Below are positions 1 to 4,962 of a DNA stretch of 15,280 nt, one piece after another. Made by a program: the position numbers and the translations under genes. The stretch lies in contig JBMTBW010000020.1 of NCBI GenBank assembly GCA_049430265.1, forward strand, positions 1-15,280. The letters run 5' to 3'. This DNA is from MAG-120802 sp049430265 (GTDB lineage Bacteria > Actinomycetota > Actinomycetes > Nanopelagicales > Nanopelagicaceae). Below the pieces are notes generated by a model. That model worked only from the letters and a program-made list of their open reading frames with translations. It was not told the origin of the DNA and did no database searches. Positions within the stretch are counted from its first letter, which is position 1; the number at the start of each line of letters is the position of its first letter.

Positions 1-170
1 ACTGGCACACGCTTGGCCTGCTTTGGAGCGATAGCAAATAAAGCCTGACCAAGACCGTCAATTAAGCCGGTATGGTAGGCTCTGCTGTGTTGATCATCAA
101 GGTACTGAAGTTCCAGTTCCTCTTTAATCATTTGTTGCTCTAGTGCTTTGATAAGTTTGCGCTTCCGCAT
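1..170 (-). CDS. Hypothetical protein, 3' part cut by window edge
   Basis: An open minus-strand frame runs from an ATG at 168-170 off the left edge, giving 56 complete codons. The start is supported by an AAAGGAG ribosome binding site at 178-184, seven bases upstream. A second in-frame ATG at 174-176 lies too close to that site. The visible N-terminus begins MRKRKLIKALEQQ and is charged and probably helical, continuing with a segment rich in Gly, Ala and Leu. The start lies inside the 3' end of the WhiB gene (47-nt overlap), so the two are likely co-transcribed and perhaps translationally coupled. I recognise no family. The reading frame and start are well supported, the function is unknown. 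Confidence 0.7.
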   Translation of the reverse strand, partial: MRKRKLIKALEQQMIKEELELQYLDDQHSRAYHTGLIDGLGQALFAIAPKQAKRVP

Positions 171-552
171 ACTCATCTCCTTTCTCGAAGTCATCTAAGA
201 TAACTTCTACCTTAGATTGGTTTATCTTCGTAAGCCTCTTAGCTAATCTATCAGCTGAGATGGTGGGGAAGTTTATTTCAGGCACGAAGATACGATGACC
301 ACGGTCACGGGGTGTTGTACCACCCTGAATACTATGAGCATCGTTTCTATCTATAGCGTCCTGTAAACATTCTTGTTTAACTACACAATTAGCACAGACT
401 CGAAGAGCAATACGTTCTTTGCGATTGCGTTCGCGTCTTGTTAAGTCTGCTTCTGTGTAATAGAATGTGTCTACAGGTAGCCCTTTGCAATTTGCTTGGT
501 CTTGCCAAGCAAGGTTTTCCATTTCCCATATGAGGGTTGGTTTCTTTTGCAT
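124..552 (-). CDS. WhiB-family iron-sulfur transcriptional regulator
   Basis: The 142-aa product carries the four-cysteine pattern of Wbl proteins: C22, then C53-x2-C56-x5-C62. It is followed by a basic turn, IQGGTTPRDR (about 75-84), in the place of the usual G-[VI]-W-G-G-x-[ST]-x-x-[DE]-R motif. Wbl proteins bind a [4Fe-4S] cluster, usually interact with the primary sigma factor, and are essentially restricted to Actinobacteria and their phages. I chose the ATG at 550-552 because an AAAGG site lies six bases upstream. An in-frame TTG at 591 would add 13 residues but lacks such a site. The expected Trp of the turn is missing (Q-G-G). Residues after about 100 form a charged tail without a recognised domain. 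The gene overlaps the next minus-strand gene. A role in host or phage transcription control is inferred from the family. Confidence 0.93.
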   Translation of the reverse strand: MQKKPTLIWEMENLAWQDQANCKGLPVDTFYYTEADLTRRERNRKERIALRVCANCVVKQECLQDAIDRNDAHSIQGGTTPRDRGHRIFVPEINFPTISADRLAKRLTKINQSKVEVILDDFEKGDEYAEAQTYQSTRATND

Positions 553-926
553 TACGAGCCTTTCTGTTTTGAAAATGGACAGAAGCGCCAATGACTTACG
601 GCACCCAACTTTGCCCTAGGTAAGTTTATGATGCATGGTCATGCCATACGAATCGACTCGCCGTTACGATCATAGTATTTCTACTATGGGCACTAAGTGC
701 TACGGGTTCACAGGGATTAGTAGTCATTGTTTTGATTGATTGCTGTGGGGGAATAGTTTCTCCATGAGATACCCCGCACTCTCATCAATCATTATGCTTC
801 TGTCCATCGTGCTCGCATAGACTTTGACATCTATGCGAGCGCGTCCTATTTGCTATACCGCCAGACGAGGGCAGGTCCTACGAGGCTTGGCTTCATACGG
901 ATACCGAGTATGCCAAGCGGGTAAGT
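553..926. other. Non-coding region with nested hairpins (island A)
   Basis: No convincing gene is present between the WhiB start and the stop of the next minus-strand gene. The stretch contains a 7-bp hairpin with a TTTC loop (671-677/682-688) and a closed domain with a perfect 8-bp stem (733-740/784-791, TGATTGAT/ATCAATCA). Inside that domain lie GTGGGG at 745-750 opposite CCCCGCAC at 772-779 and a small hairpin at about 749-764. Next comes a 13-bp hairpin (808-820/831-843, one G-U on the plus strand) and a hairpin with a 7-bp outer stem (885-891/912-918). None is followed by a T-run on either strand, so they do not look like intrinsic terminators. The WhiB promoter should lie here, but I cannot place it convincingly. 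Confidence 0.5.
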
Positions 927-1202
927 TTATACATGGACCTTTTCTGATTTATCACGCCCATGAATCTTTCCTGTTTTCCAATGTGGAATCTTTGGGTGGT
1001 TGCAATCTTTACCACAATACATGTGATAACTTTGACCACCTAGTAATTTCCATGCTTCACGCTTGGCATGGCTTTCAGCACTACGACCATTGACATGATC
1101 GTAGTTAGTCTTTTCCATTTTGGCAGGACCTGGTTTCTTTTTCCACGCCTTGCCATTCTTGCGGGCATCGTTGCGACCCCCGCCTGATTTCTTTTGAGCC
1201 AC
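927..1202 (-). CDS. Small basic hypothetical protein, possible metal site
   Basis: This 91-aa minus-strand gene starts with GTG at 1200-1202, preceded by AAAGGA five bases upstream. The protein is strongly basic, with a Lys/Gly/Arg-rich N-terminal third (KKSGGGRNDARKNGKAWKKK). A central segment contains C63, C67, H69, H74 and H81, which could bind a metal, though the spacing matches no family I know. It lies 14 nt downstream of the 85-aa gene and is probably in the same operon. Function is unknown. The charge suggests a nucleic-acid-binding role, which is inference only. Confidence 0.72.
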   Translation of the reverse strand: MAQKKSGGGRNDARKNGKAWKKKPGPAKMEKTNYDHVNGRSAESHAKREAWKLLGGQSYHMYCGKDCNHPKIPHWKTGKIHGRDKSEKVHV

Positions 1203-1216
1203 TGTTTTCCTTTCCT

Positions 1217-1474
1217 TTATACATCATAGATAAACCCATATGGGTCATCTTGGATTGCTTTTATAGAACAGTTTTCGCAATCTTCACGAACTTCGAAGGC
1301 ATCAAACAGTTCTTTATACTCAGCATTAGTTATGGTGACATTGCTGTCACATAATTGTTGCCATTTGGTTCTGTCTGTGATTATTACTTCAACAAAACCA
1401 TCATTATCTGTGATAGTTTCATCTGAGATAGGATCATAGATATGGCCTATCTTAGGGGCATTGGCATTGGCCAT
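1217..1474 (-). CDS. Acidic hypothetical protein (85 aa)
   Basis: The start at 1472-1474 (MANANAPKIG...) is preceded by GGGAGTG about seven bases upstream, a much better start than the longer in-frame alternatives beginning near 1537. The product is acidic, with a predicted beta-rich middle (GFVEVIITDRTKW, about 26-38) and cysteines at C42, C66 and C69, the last two as CENC near the C-terminus. I recognise no family. The gene begins inside the end of the 55-aa gene (23-nt overlap) and ends 14 nt before the next start, so these three minus-strand genes form a compact operon. Confidence 0.75.
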   Translation of the reverse strand: MANANAPKIGHIYDPISDETITDNDGFVEVIITDRTKWQQLCDSNVTITNAEYKELFDAFEVREDCENCSIKAIQDDPYGFIYDV

Positions 1475-1619
1475 TTTCACACTCCCAGTTTCTAATTGCT
1501 TGTTCTTCTGTATATCCATTGAGCATTTCAAGCACAATGAATAGGTTTTTCTTTATCTCTTCCATGTTGGTGGAAGTATCTATGACTTTTGTTACCTGTT
1601 CTGGTTTCAATGTAGTCAT
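1452..1619 (-). CDS. Small hypothetical protein (55 aa), Cys-rich tail
   Basis: A short minus-strand frame starts at the ATG at 1617-1619, with an AAGGGA ribosome binding site about five bases upstream, and ends with TAA at 1452-1454. It is predicted mostly helical (MEEIKKNLFIVLEMLNGYTEEQ) and ends NWECENGQCQCP, with three cysteines in the last nine residues. It overlaps the downstream 85-aa gene by 23 nt in another frame, which supports coupled translation. No family is recognised. It is the first gene after the structured non-coding island B. Confidence 0.62.
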   Translation of the reverse strand: MTTLKPEQVTKVIDTSTNMEEIKKNLFIVLEMLNGYTEEQAIRNWECENGQCQCP

Positions 1620-1836
1620 GTGTTTCCCTTCTATTTGGTGAGCAGTTTTAATAGACGTGCTCAGGTCTTTTGGTGTTTAGACGAAGCGGAGAATTTCGGC
1701 CACGCATGGCCTCCCGACTCACAAGTGTCTAACCAATATTAGATGAGCAGTTTAGTCTCATTGCTCAGGAGCCGTGTTTTACCTCAGGTCTCGTCAGACC
1801 AACCGCACTCCCCAAGTGCGTCATAACTCTAAGGTT

Positions 1837-1979
1837 AGACAAGAGCCACCGTTACACAGCCAAGCCGTGTTAATCAAAATCATTAACGGAGGGTCAGGGG
1901 CTTTTCGTGCGGTCATATAGGCATCGAGGCCATCAGAACGGTACTCACCGTGCTGCATAACTGAACATGGCTCTTGTCT
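1837..1979. repeat. 12-bp perfect inverted repeat closing a 119-nt domain
   Basis: AGACAAGAGCCA at 1837-1848 is the exact reverse complement of TGGCTCTTGTCT at 1968-1979. The enclosed sequence contains further hairpins, including GTTAAT/ATTAAC around 1869-1887 and ACGGT/ACCGT around 1938-1951. The arms could close one domain of a larger folded RNA. Confidence 0.75.
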
Positions 1980-1998
1980 TTTGTCCTCTTGATGAGAG

Positions 1999-2261
1999 GA
2001 CAGAGAACACATCTATTGTCACTAAAGGAATAGCCGGTGAACTTAGTATCACCTGAGCCTGTTGCACAAGATACGCCAGAACTGGTAGCTAATCAGTCCT
2101 TTCTTGTCACTGTGGGAGGAATTATCGCTCTCGAGTACCTCAGCCCCACAATGTGCCTTTGGAACACGTTTTAGCCTTAACGTTATATCTTAATAATCCT
2201 CTTCAATATAACGCGGGCATTCGGTGACTATCGATAGCCCACAATAGATGTGTTTTCTGTC
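1999..2261. repeat. 21-bp inverted repeat closing a 221-nt domain
   Basis: The arm at 1999-2019 pairs with 2241-2261 over 21 positions. Twenty are Watson-Crick pairs, and position 2005/2255 is G-U when read on the plus strand (C-A on the minus strand). The left arm shares its first bases with the 8-bp hairpin at 1982-2002, so the two structures are mutually exclusive, as in a switch. Confidence 0.8.
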
Positions 2262-2275
2262 GTCTCATCAATCTA

Positions 2276-2431
2276 TTACTTTATCTGTAAAACTACGGGG
2301 GAAGGAACTACTTTTACGGGGATATGAGCCAAGAACTTATTAACTTCAAAATGTAGCTCAAGAAACATACGAGATAACTGTTCTTCAGTTATTTCGCCTT
2401 TTACTTCTACATTGATGTGTAGTCTGTGCAT
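2276..2431 (-). CDS. Small hypothetical protein (51 aa)
   Basis: A minus-strand ATG at 2429-2431 is preceded by AGGAG six bases upstream, and the frame ends with TAA at 2276-2278. The start overlaps the upstream gene's stop by one base (TAATG), a classic coupling arrangement. The product begins MHRLHINVEVKGEITEEQ and seems to alternate beta strand, helix (EEQLSRMFLELHFEVNKFL) and beta strand (VKVVPSPVVLQIK). This could be a small alpha/beta domain, but I recognise no family. It sits directly beside the 21-bp inverted repeat of island B. Confidence 0.7.
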   Translation of the reverse strand: MHRLHINVEVKGEITEEQLSRMFLELHFEVNKFLAHIPVKVVPSPVVLQIK

Positions 2432-2673
2432 TACCATCTCCTATTTTTGAATGTAGTAACGGCTTCATCTAATGTCCAGCAATAGTCGCCTTTGTAGCAA
2501 ATACCCGTCTTTTCATCATAGGTATGAACTACCCAAGGCGTAACTTTATTCTGTGGTAAAAAACAGAGCACGACTGTCGTGTTCTGCCCTGCTGGCTTGT
2601 GGTCTTGGACATAGCCACCGTTTGATTCGATGTATGTGCCAAGGCGCAAGACCGTGATGTCATCATCTGACAT
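2431..2673 (-). CDS. Hypothetical protein (80 aa)
   Basis: The start ATG at 2671-2673 has a strong AAAGGAG site eight bases upstream. The product begins MSDDDITVLRLGTYIESNGG, is predicted beta-rich in the middle (NTTVVLCFLP, TPWVVHTYD) and contains two cysteines in the stretch GICYKGDYCW. It looks like a small folded cytoplasmic protein. No family is recognised. It follows a leftward terminator (2703-2739) by only about 30 bases, so it is either expressed by read-through or from a promoter within or before the terminator. Its stop codon overlaps the start of the 51-aa gene. Confidence 0.75.
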   Translation of the reverse strand: MSDDDITVLRLGTYIESNGGYVQDHKPAGQNTTVVLCFLPQNKVTPWVVHTYDEKTGICYKGDYCWTLDEAVTTFKNRRW

Positions 2674-2702
2674 AGGGGTAACTCCTTTCTATAAATAGTT
2701 AC

Positions 2703-2739
2703 AAAAAAACGCGGGGCAGCCACAAAGGCTACCCCACGC
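2703..2739 (-). terminator. Intrinsic terminator, leftward
   Basis: On the minus strand a GC-rich hairpin is followed by seven T. Stem pieces in plus coordinates are GCGGGG 2711-2716 and AGCC 2718-2721 opposite GGCT 2727-2730, CCCC 2732-2735 and CGC 2737-2739, with one internal mismatch and one bulged A. It ends the transcript of the 130-aa and 47-aa genes. Confidence 0.85.
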
Positions 2740-2754
2740 TTCCCTTCTTAGTAT

Positions 2755-2898
2755 CTATCCACGCCGTGGGATAGAATCTTTATTTAAACTATGGCTATCA
2801 AGAATCTTCTTGTAGTCAGGTTTTTGTGTCTGTGGCCATTTACCCATATAATAAAAATGAGCAATGGCTTGCATGTAATACTTTAGTTTAGTCTTCAT
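2755..2898 (-). CDS. Small hypothetical protein (47 aa)
   Basis: This short minus-strand frame starts at ATG 2896-2898, inside the last codons of the 130-aa gene (11-nt overlap), and ends at TAG 2755-2757, just before the terminator. The product begins MKTKLKYYMQAIAHFYYMGK and is basic and aromatic-rich, with three Met and four Tyr in the first 18 residues. No clear Shine-Dalgarno lies before the ATG, so translational coupling to the upstream gene is the likely route. Position between gene and terminator and the clean frame support it. No family is recognised. Confidence 0.55.
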   Translation of the reverse strand: MKTKLKYYMQAIAHFYYMGKWPQTQKPDYKKILDSHSLNKDSIPRRG

Positions 2899-3280
2899 AA
2901 TCATCGTCCATGAATACTTTGGCGCCATTTACGCCGAAGATAGATATAGTGTTGAATACAGCCTCAGCAAAACCAAGGCTGTTAGCAGCTAAATCTTCGG
3001 GGTGGTGAAGACCATCACGATCATTTGACCATGTTTCTTCGAGTTGAAGTCGAAGACCAATAGAGTAGGCTTTGACAAACTCCTCAATGGTCATATAACC
3101 AAAAAGACGAAGTTCAGCCTCACTTTTACTTAGTTTTTTCTTCTTTCGTTTCACAGTCCTCCATCTTTCCCACTCGCGGGACTCGCGGGTGTATTTCGTA
3201 ATTACAACAGAAGGCACAGAAGATTGCAAACTAGCAGATAGTCCCATCCACTTAGTCTTGATGGTGCCAAGTACACTCAT
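2888..3280 (-). CDS. Hypothetical protein (up to 130 aa)
   Basis: A minus-strand frame runs from ATG at 3278-3280 to TAA at 2888-2890. The N-terminal half is basic, with a KRKKKKLSKSEAE run at about 44-56. The C-terminal half is acidic and probably helical (GYMTIEEFVKAYSIGLRLQL at about 61-80, then DLAANSLGFAEAVFNTI), ending MDDDYED. No good ribosome binding site is seen before the 3280 start, so a later Met could be the true start. No family is recognised. It is divergent from the plus-strand membrane-protein gene and coupled to the 47-aa gene downstream. Confidence 0.6.
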   Translation of the reverse strand: MSVLGTIKTKWMGLSASLQSSVPSVVITKYTRESREWERWRTVKRKKKKLSKSEAELRLFGYMTIEEFVKAYSIGLRLQLEETWSNDRDGLHHPEDLAANSLGFAEAVFNTISIFGVNGAKVFMDDDYED

Positions 3281-3418
3281 GCCGTCATACCACTATTTCA
3301 GATACGGAGGGGGTGAGCTGGATGCGTTTTAGTCTGATTGACTCGTCGTCCAAGGGCTTCTGTGCTCGCTTCTGCCTTTCCACCAGCCAAAAGGCTGGGG
3401 AAACTCTACAATGTAGTC
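3281..3418 (+). promoter_or_regulatory. Divergent leader with hairpin and start-stop codons
   Basis: This 138-base gap lies between divergent genes. It carries a strong GGAGGGGGT at 3306-3314 placed before a GTG/ATG whose frame does not encode the membrane protein. A hairpin CCAGCC-AAAA-GGCTGG follows at 3383-3398. Next comes GGGGA and then an ATG immediately followed by TAG (3411-3416), ending two bases before the real ATG at 3419. The arrangement suggests translational control of the downstream gene, but this is inference. No clear promoter was found. Confidence 0.4.
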
Positions 3419-3757
3419 ATGCCAAAGCAAAAGAAAAAAAGACTAATAAGAACAAGAACGTTCTTTCTGCGTATCGTCGCAACATTTATAGCCTCAGCCC
3501 TATCAGTTGTAGGACTTGGTTCAGTCTTTGGTATGGACTTGGCAACATCTGCTCTATTCGCAGGTTGCTTAGGAATAGCCTCTGTGGCTCAAGATCTAGC
3601 AACCGCCTATCTAAAAGACGGCAAATTGACAATGGCAGAGATAAACTATGCTTTCAACCATTACGACAGCAAATTAGGCGGGGACGAAGAAATGTCGGGG
3701 GGCTCATGCCACTGTGTCAATTGCTGTCCTAATACAGAATATACAGAAGAGGCTTAG
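3419..3757 (+). CDS. Small two-helix membrane protein, holin-like
   Basis: The 112-aa product starts at ATG 3419 (MPKQKKKRLIRTRT). The N-terminus is highly basic and followed by two hydrophobic stretches, about 15-36 and 41-61, separated by a short Gly-containing turn. A soluble tail includes LKDGKLTMAEINYAFNHYD and ends with a cysteine cluster, CHCVNCC (C97, C99, C102, C103). Size, basic N-terminus and paired membrane helices fit phage holin-like proteins, but I cannot assign a family, and no endolysin is adjacent. The nearest ribosome binding site is poor (GGGGA about 20 bases upstream), with a one-codon ATG-TAG frame between. The stop codon lies inside the left arm of the 29-position inverted repeat that follows. 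Confidence 0.72.
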   Translation: MPKQKKKRLIRTRTFFLRIVATFIASALSVVGLGSVFGMDLATSALFAGCLGIASVAQDLATAYLKDGKLTMAEINYAFNHYDSKLGGDEEMSGGSCHCVNCCPNTEYTEEA

Positions 3758-3994
3758 ACAGCCAGAGAGACACATAGAGGGCGAGGCGTTTGTAGACTAT
3801 AACCACTTGCTCTATTTAACAATAGCGTCCGATTGGGAACTTAATAATGGAAGGTTACCCCTCCAATCGCTCGGCAAGGCGTCCTACACTATTGTGAACG
3901 AGATCTCAGAGCCCACAGCTACACATCAGCAATAGCATGGGGTGCGATACTACCTGCGGTAGCGTGCCCTCTATGTGTCTTTCTGACAGTCTAA
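3754..3994. repeat. 29-position inverted repeat closing a structured 183-nt domain
   Basis: Arm 3754-3782 pairs with 3966-3994. Twenty-seven of 29 positions pair, including an unbroken 20-bp run next to the loop (one G-U on the plus strand). Mismatches are 3760/3988 and 3762/3986, the latter becoming G-U on the minus strand. Enclosed helices include CTATT-TAAC-AATAG (3812-3825), CGATTGG/CCAATCG (3830-3836/3863-3869) and CTACC-TGC-GGTAG (3950-3962). The left arm begins in the stop codon of the membrane-protein gene. Confidence 0.85.
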
Positions 3995-4103
3995 CGGGGA
4001 GGGATACACACCAATACAGATAACGAATAGGATATCGGGTTCGACTACGCATAGTCTCCGCCTTACTCTATGTCATCAGTGTATCGGTGTGTATCCCATG
4101 TGA
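3758..4103. other. Non-coding region between convergent genes (island C)
   Basis: This gap between the membrane-protein gene and the convergent 89-aa gene contains no supported coding sequence. It is almost wholly occupied by two adjacent hairpin domains, 3754-3994 and 4001-4097. Neither ends in a T-run on either strand, so they are not ordinary intrinsic terminators, although they could block read-through between the convergent units. Confidence 0.6.
4001..4097. repeat. 12-bp perfect inverted repeat closing 73 nt
   Basis: GGGATACACACC at 4001-4012 is the exact reverse complement of GGTGTGTATCCC at 4086-4097. Inside is a hairpin GACTA-CGCA-TAGTC around 4043-4056. The right arm ends six bases before the stop codon of the 89-aa minus-strand gene, so on the minus strand this is the immediate 3' UTR. 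Confidence 0.8.
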
Positions 4104-4373
4104 TTAGCGCCTACGAAGCAGGCGGAAAAGATAACGAGAGAGCCTGTTATTCATAGAGAATATCCAAGGCTTGGTCTCGTCAATACAGACATCAAAGATT
4201 TCTGATGCGGGGTTGTATTTCACCATTACATCATGAATAGCATTATTCAGGAAATAACAGTCGGGGGAATCGAAGTCATCTTTAGACTCATAATAACTAT
4301 CTAAAGAGACAATAGGCTCATCTTGATAGTAATAGATACTAACTAAGACAGTTTTACGCTGTAATTCATTCAT
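4104..4373 (-). CDS. Acidic hypothetical protein (89 aa)
   Basis: The start ATG at 4371-4373 (MNELQRKTVLVSIYYYQDEP) has AAGGG six bases upstream, which is preferred over a longer in-frame start near 4415. The first half is predicted beta-rich (TVLVSIYYY, PIVSLDSYYES), the middle acidic, and the end strikingly basic (NNRLSRYLFRLLRRR). Two cysteines are present. No family is recognised. It stands alone on the minus strand between islands C and D and has no obvious terminator other than the inverted repeat at 4001-4097. Confidence 0.7.
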   Translation of the reverse strand: MNELQRKTVLVSIYYYQDEPIVSLDSYYESKDDFDSPDCYFLNNAIHDVMVKYNPASEIFDVCIDETKPWIFSMNNRLSRYLFRLLRRR

Positions 4374-4498
4374 ACTATGCCCTTCTGCCAAAAAACGGCG
4401 GGGGAGGCATACCACCTACGAGGCAATACATAGAACATAGTTCAGTCTTTGCGTGTAGGGTTATATAGATATACCAGCCCCCGTCTATCTACCTAACG

Positions 4499-4592
4499 GA
4501 TAGGTAGTGGAAGACTCATAGACTAAATCTCGTTAGCACCTAGTACGGACAGGACTCTCCTGCCCTTGCCTATGAGCCTTCCGCCACCTATC
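4499..4592. repeat. 23-position inverted repeat closing 48 nt
   Basis: Arm 4499-4521 faces arm 4570-4592. Twenty positions are Watson-Crick pairs. On the minus strand two of the other three (4506/4585 and 4514/4577) are G-U and one is A-C. On the plus strand only one (4508/4583) is G-U. This mildly favours a minus-strand RNA. The loop holds a perfect CAGGA-CTC-TCCTG hairpin. Confidence 0.8.
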
Positions 4593-4712
4593 TATAAATA
4601 TCTGATAACAGCCACCAACCATAGCCCTAGACCTGGCCTCACTCTCAATGATCATAGTTGCTCAATTTGTAGTAGCCGAACTCTCTATGATGAGAGTTGA
4701 GCAGTTATGAGA

Positions 4713-4749
4713 AGAGCAGGCTAGCCATATGAAGGGACTAGCCTGCTCT
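4713..4749. repeat. 12-bp perfect hairpin
   Basis: AGAGCAGGCTAG at 4713-4724 is the exact reverse complement of CTAGCCTGCTCT at 4738-4749, with a 13-base loop. No T-run follows on either strand, so it is not a typical intrinsic terminator. It could be a regulator-binding palindrome or an RNA stem. Confidence 0.75.
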
Positions 4750-4858
4750 CTCTATAGACAGAAGACACAAAGTAGGATTCACCCCCCAACTGGGGGTAGC
4801 AGACACGCCCCGACTACTCTTACCCGAAGGCAATTCGTCGGAGTTAGTATCTCCCCAT

Positions 4859-4886
4859 CTATGACCATAGTCGTCTATGGGCATAG
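4859..4886. promoter_or_regulatory. Palindromic motif, candidate operator or hairpin
   Basis: CTATGACCATAG (4859-4870) and CTATGGGCATAG (4875-4886) are near-palindromes that also pair with each other (11 of 12 positions, TCGT loop). The first, with its flanks (4855-4871), matches 5813-5829 at 16 of 17 bases. Both lie in non-coding DNA beside the 182-aa gene, one on each side, which fits a shared operator. Confidence 0.4.
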
Positions 4887-4924
4887 AAAGATAGATACAG
4901 GGGGGTCTATTCTCATTTATACAT

Positions 4925-4962
4925 AAAAAAAAGCGGGGAACAGGCTATTACACCTGTTCCCC
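4925..4962 (-). terminator. Strong intrinsic terminator, leftward
   Basis: On the minus strand a perfect 10-bp stem (GGGGAACAGG 4935-4944 / CCTGTTCCCC 4953-4962, 8-base loop) is followed by GC and then eight T (A-run 4925-4932 on the plus strand). It lies 11 bases after the stop of the 182-aa gene and clearly ends its transcript. Confidence 0.93.

Larger units (their letters stand above)
1620..2275. other. Large structured non-coding region (island B)
   Basis: About 650 bases with no credible gene on either strand, but dense with inverted repeats. From left to right: TGAGCA/TGCTCA (1639-1644/1658-1663); a domain closed by 1677-1682/1727-1732 with GGCCA/TGGCC inside (1698-1702/1707-1711); a second TGAGCA/TGCTCA hairpin (1744-1749/1762-1767); a 12-bp stem 1837-1848/1968-1979; an 8-bp hairpin 1982-1989/1995-2002; and a 21-bp stem 1999-2019/2241-2261. 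Inside the last lie TGTGGG/CCCACA (2111-2116/2145-2150), CGTTATAT/ATATAACG (2181-2188/2206-2213) and the palindrome CTATCGATAG. This is consistent with a large folded RNA or a DNA cruciform region. The transcribed strand is uncertain. Confidence 0.6.

Noticed and set aside
619..930. 11-base repeat GGTAAGTTTAT at 619-629 and 920-930
   Set aside because: A match of this length is expected by chance in a 15-kb sequence.
1821..2012. Minus-strand 63-codon open frame in island B
   Set aside because: No ribosome binding site, and it coincides with palindromic arms. The encoded residues show no protein-like pattern.
3313..3732. Plus-strand frame after the strong GGAGGGGGT
   Set aside because: The translation is Ser/Arg/Cys-rich and overlaps the clearly membrane-protein-like frame at 3419-3757. 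Reaching that frame would need a +1 shift with no recognisable slippery site. Only the ribosome site is retained as a finding.
3714..3935. Plus-strand frame running into the 29-position repeat
   Set aside because: It covers inverted-repeat arms and lacks a ribosome site. The open frame seems incidental.
3754..3994. MITE-like transposable element
   Set aside because: Terminal inverted repeats are present, but no target-site duplication is visible, the core is itself structured, and the other islands have unrelated arms.
4013..4085. Possible tRNA because of GGGTTCGACT near 4038
   Set aside because: The bases flanking the loop do not form a T stem, and no acceptor, D or anticodon arms fit.
4729..4926. 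Plus-strand 65-codon frame starting in the loop of the 12-bp hairpin
   Set aside because: Composition is not protein-like and it runs through several palindromes up to the terminator A-run.
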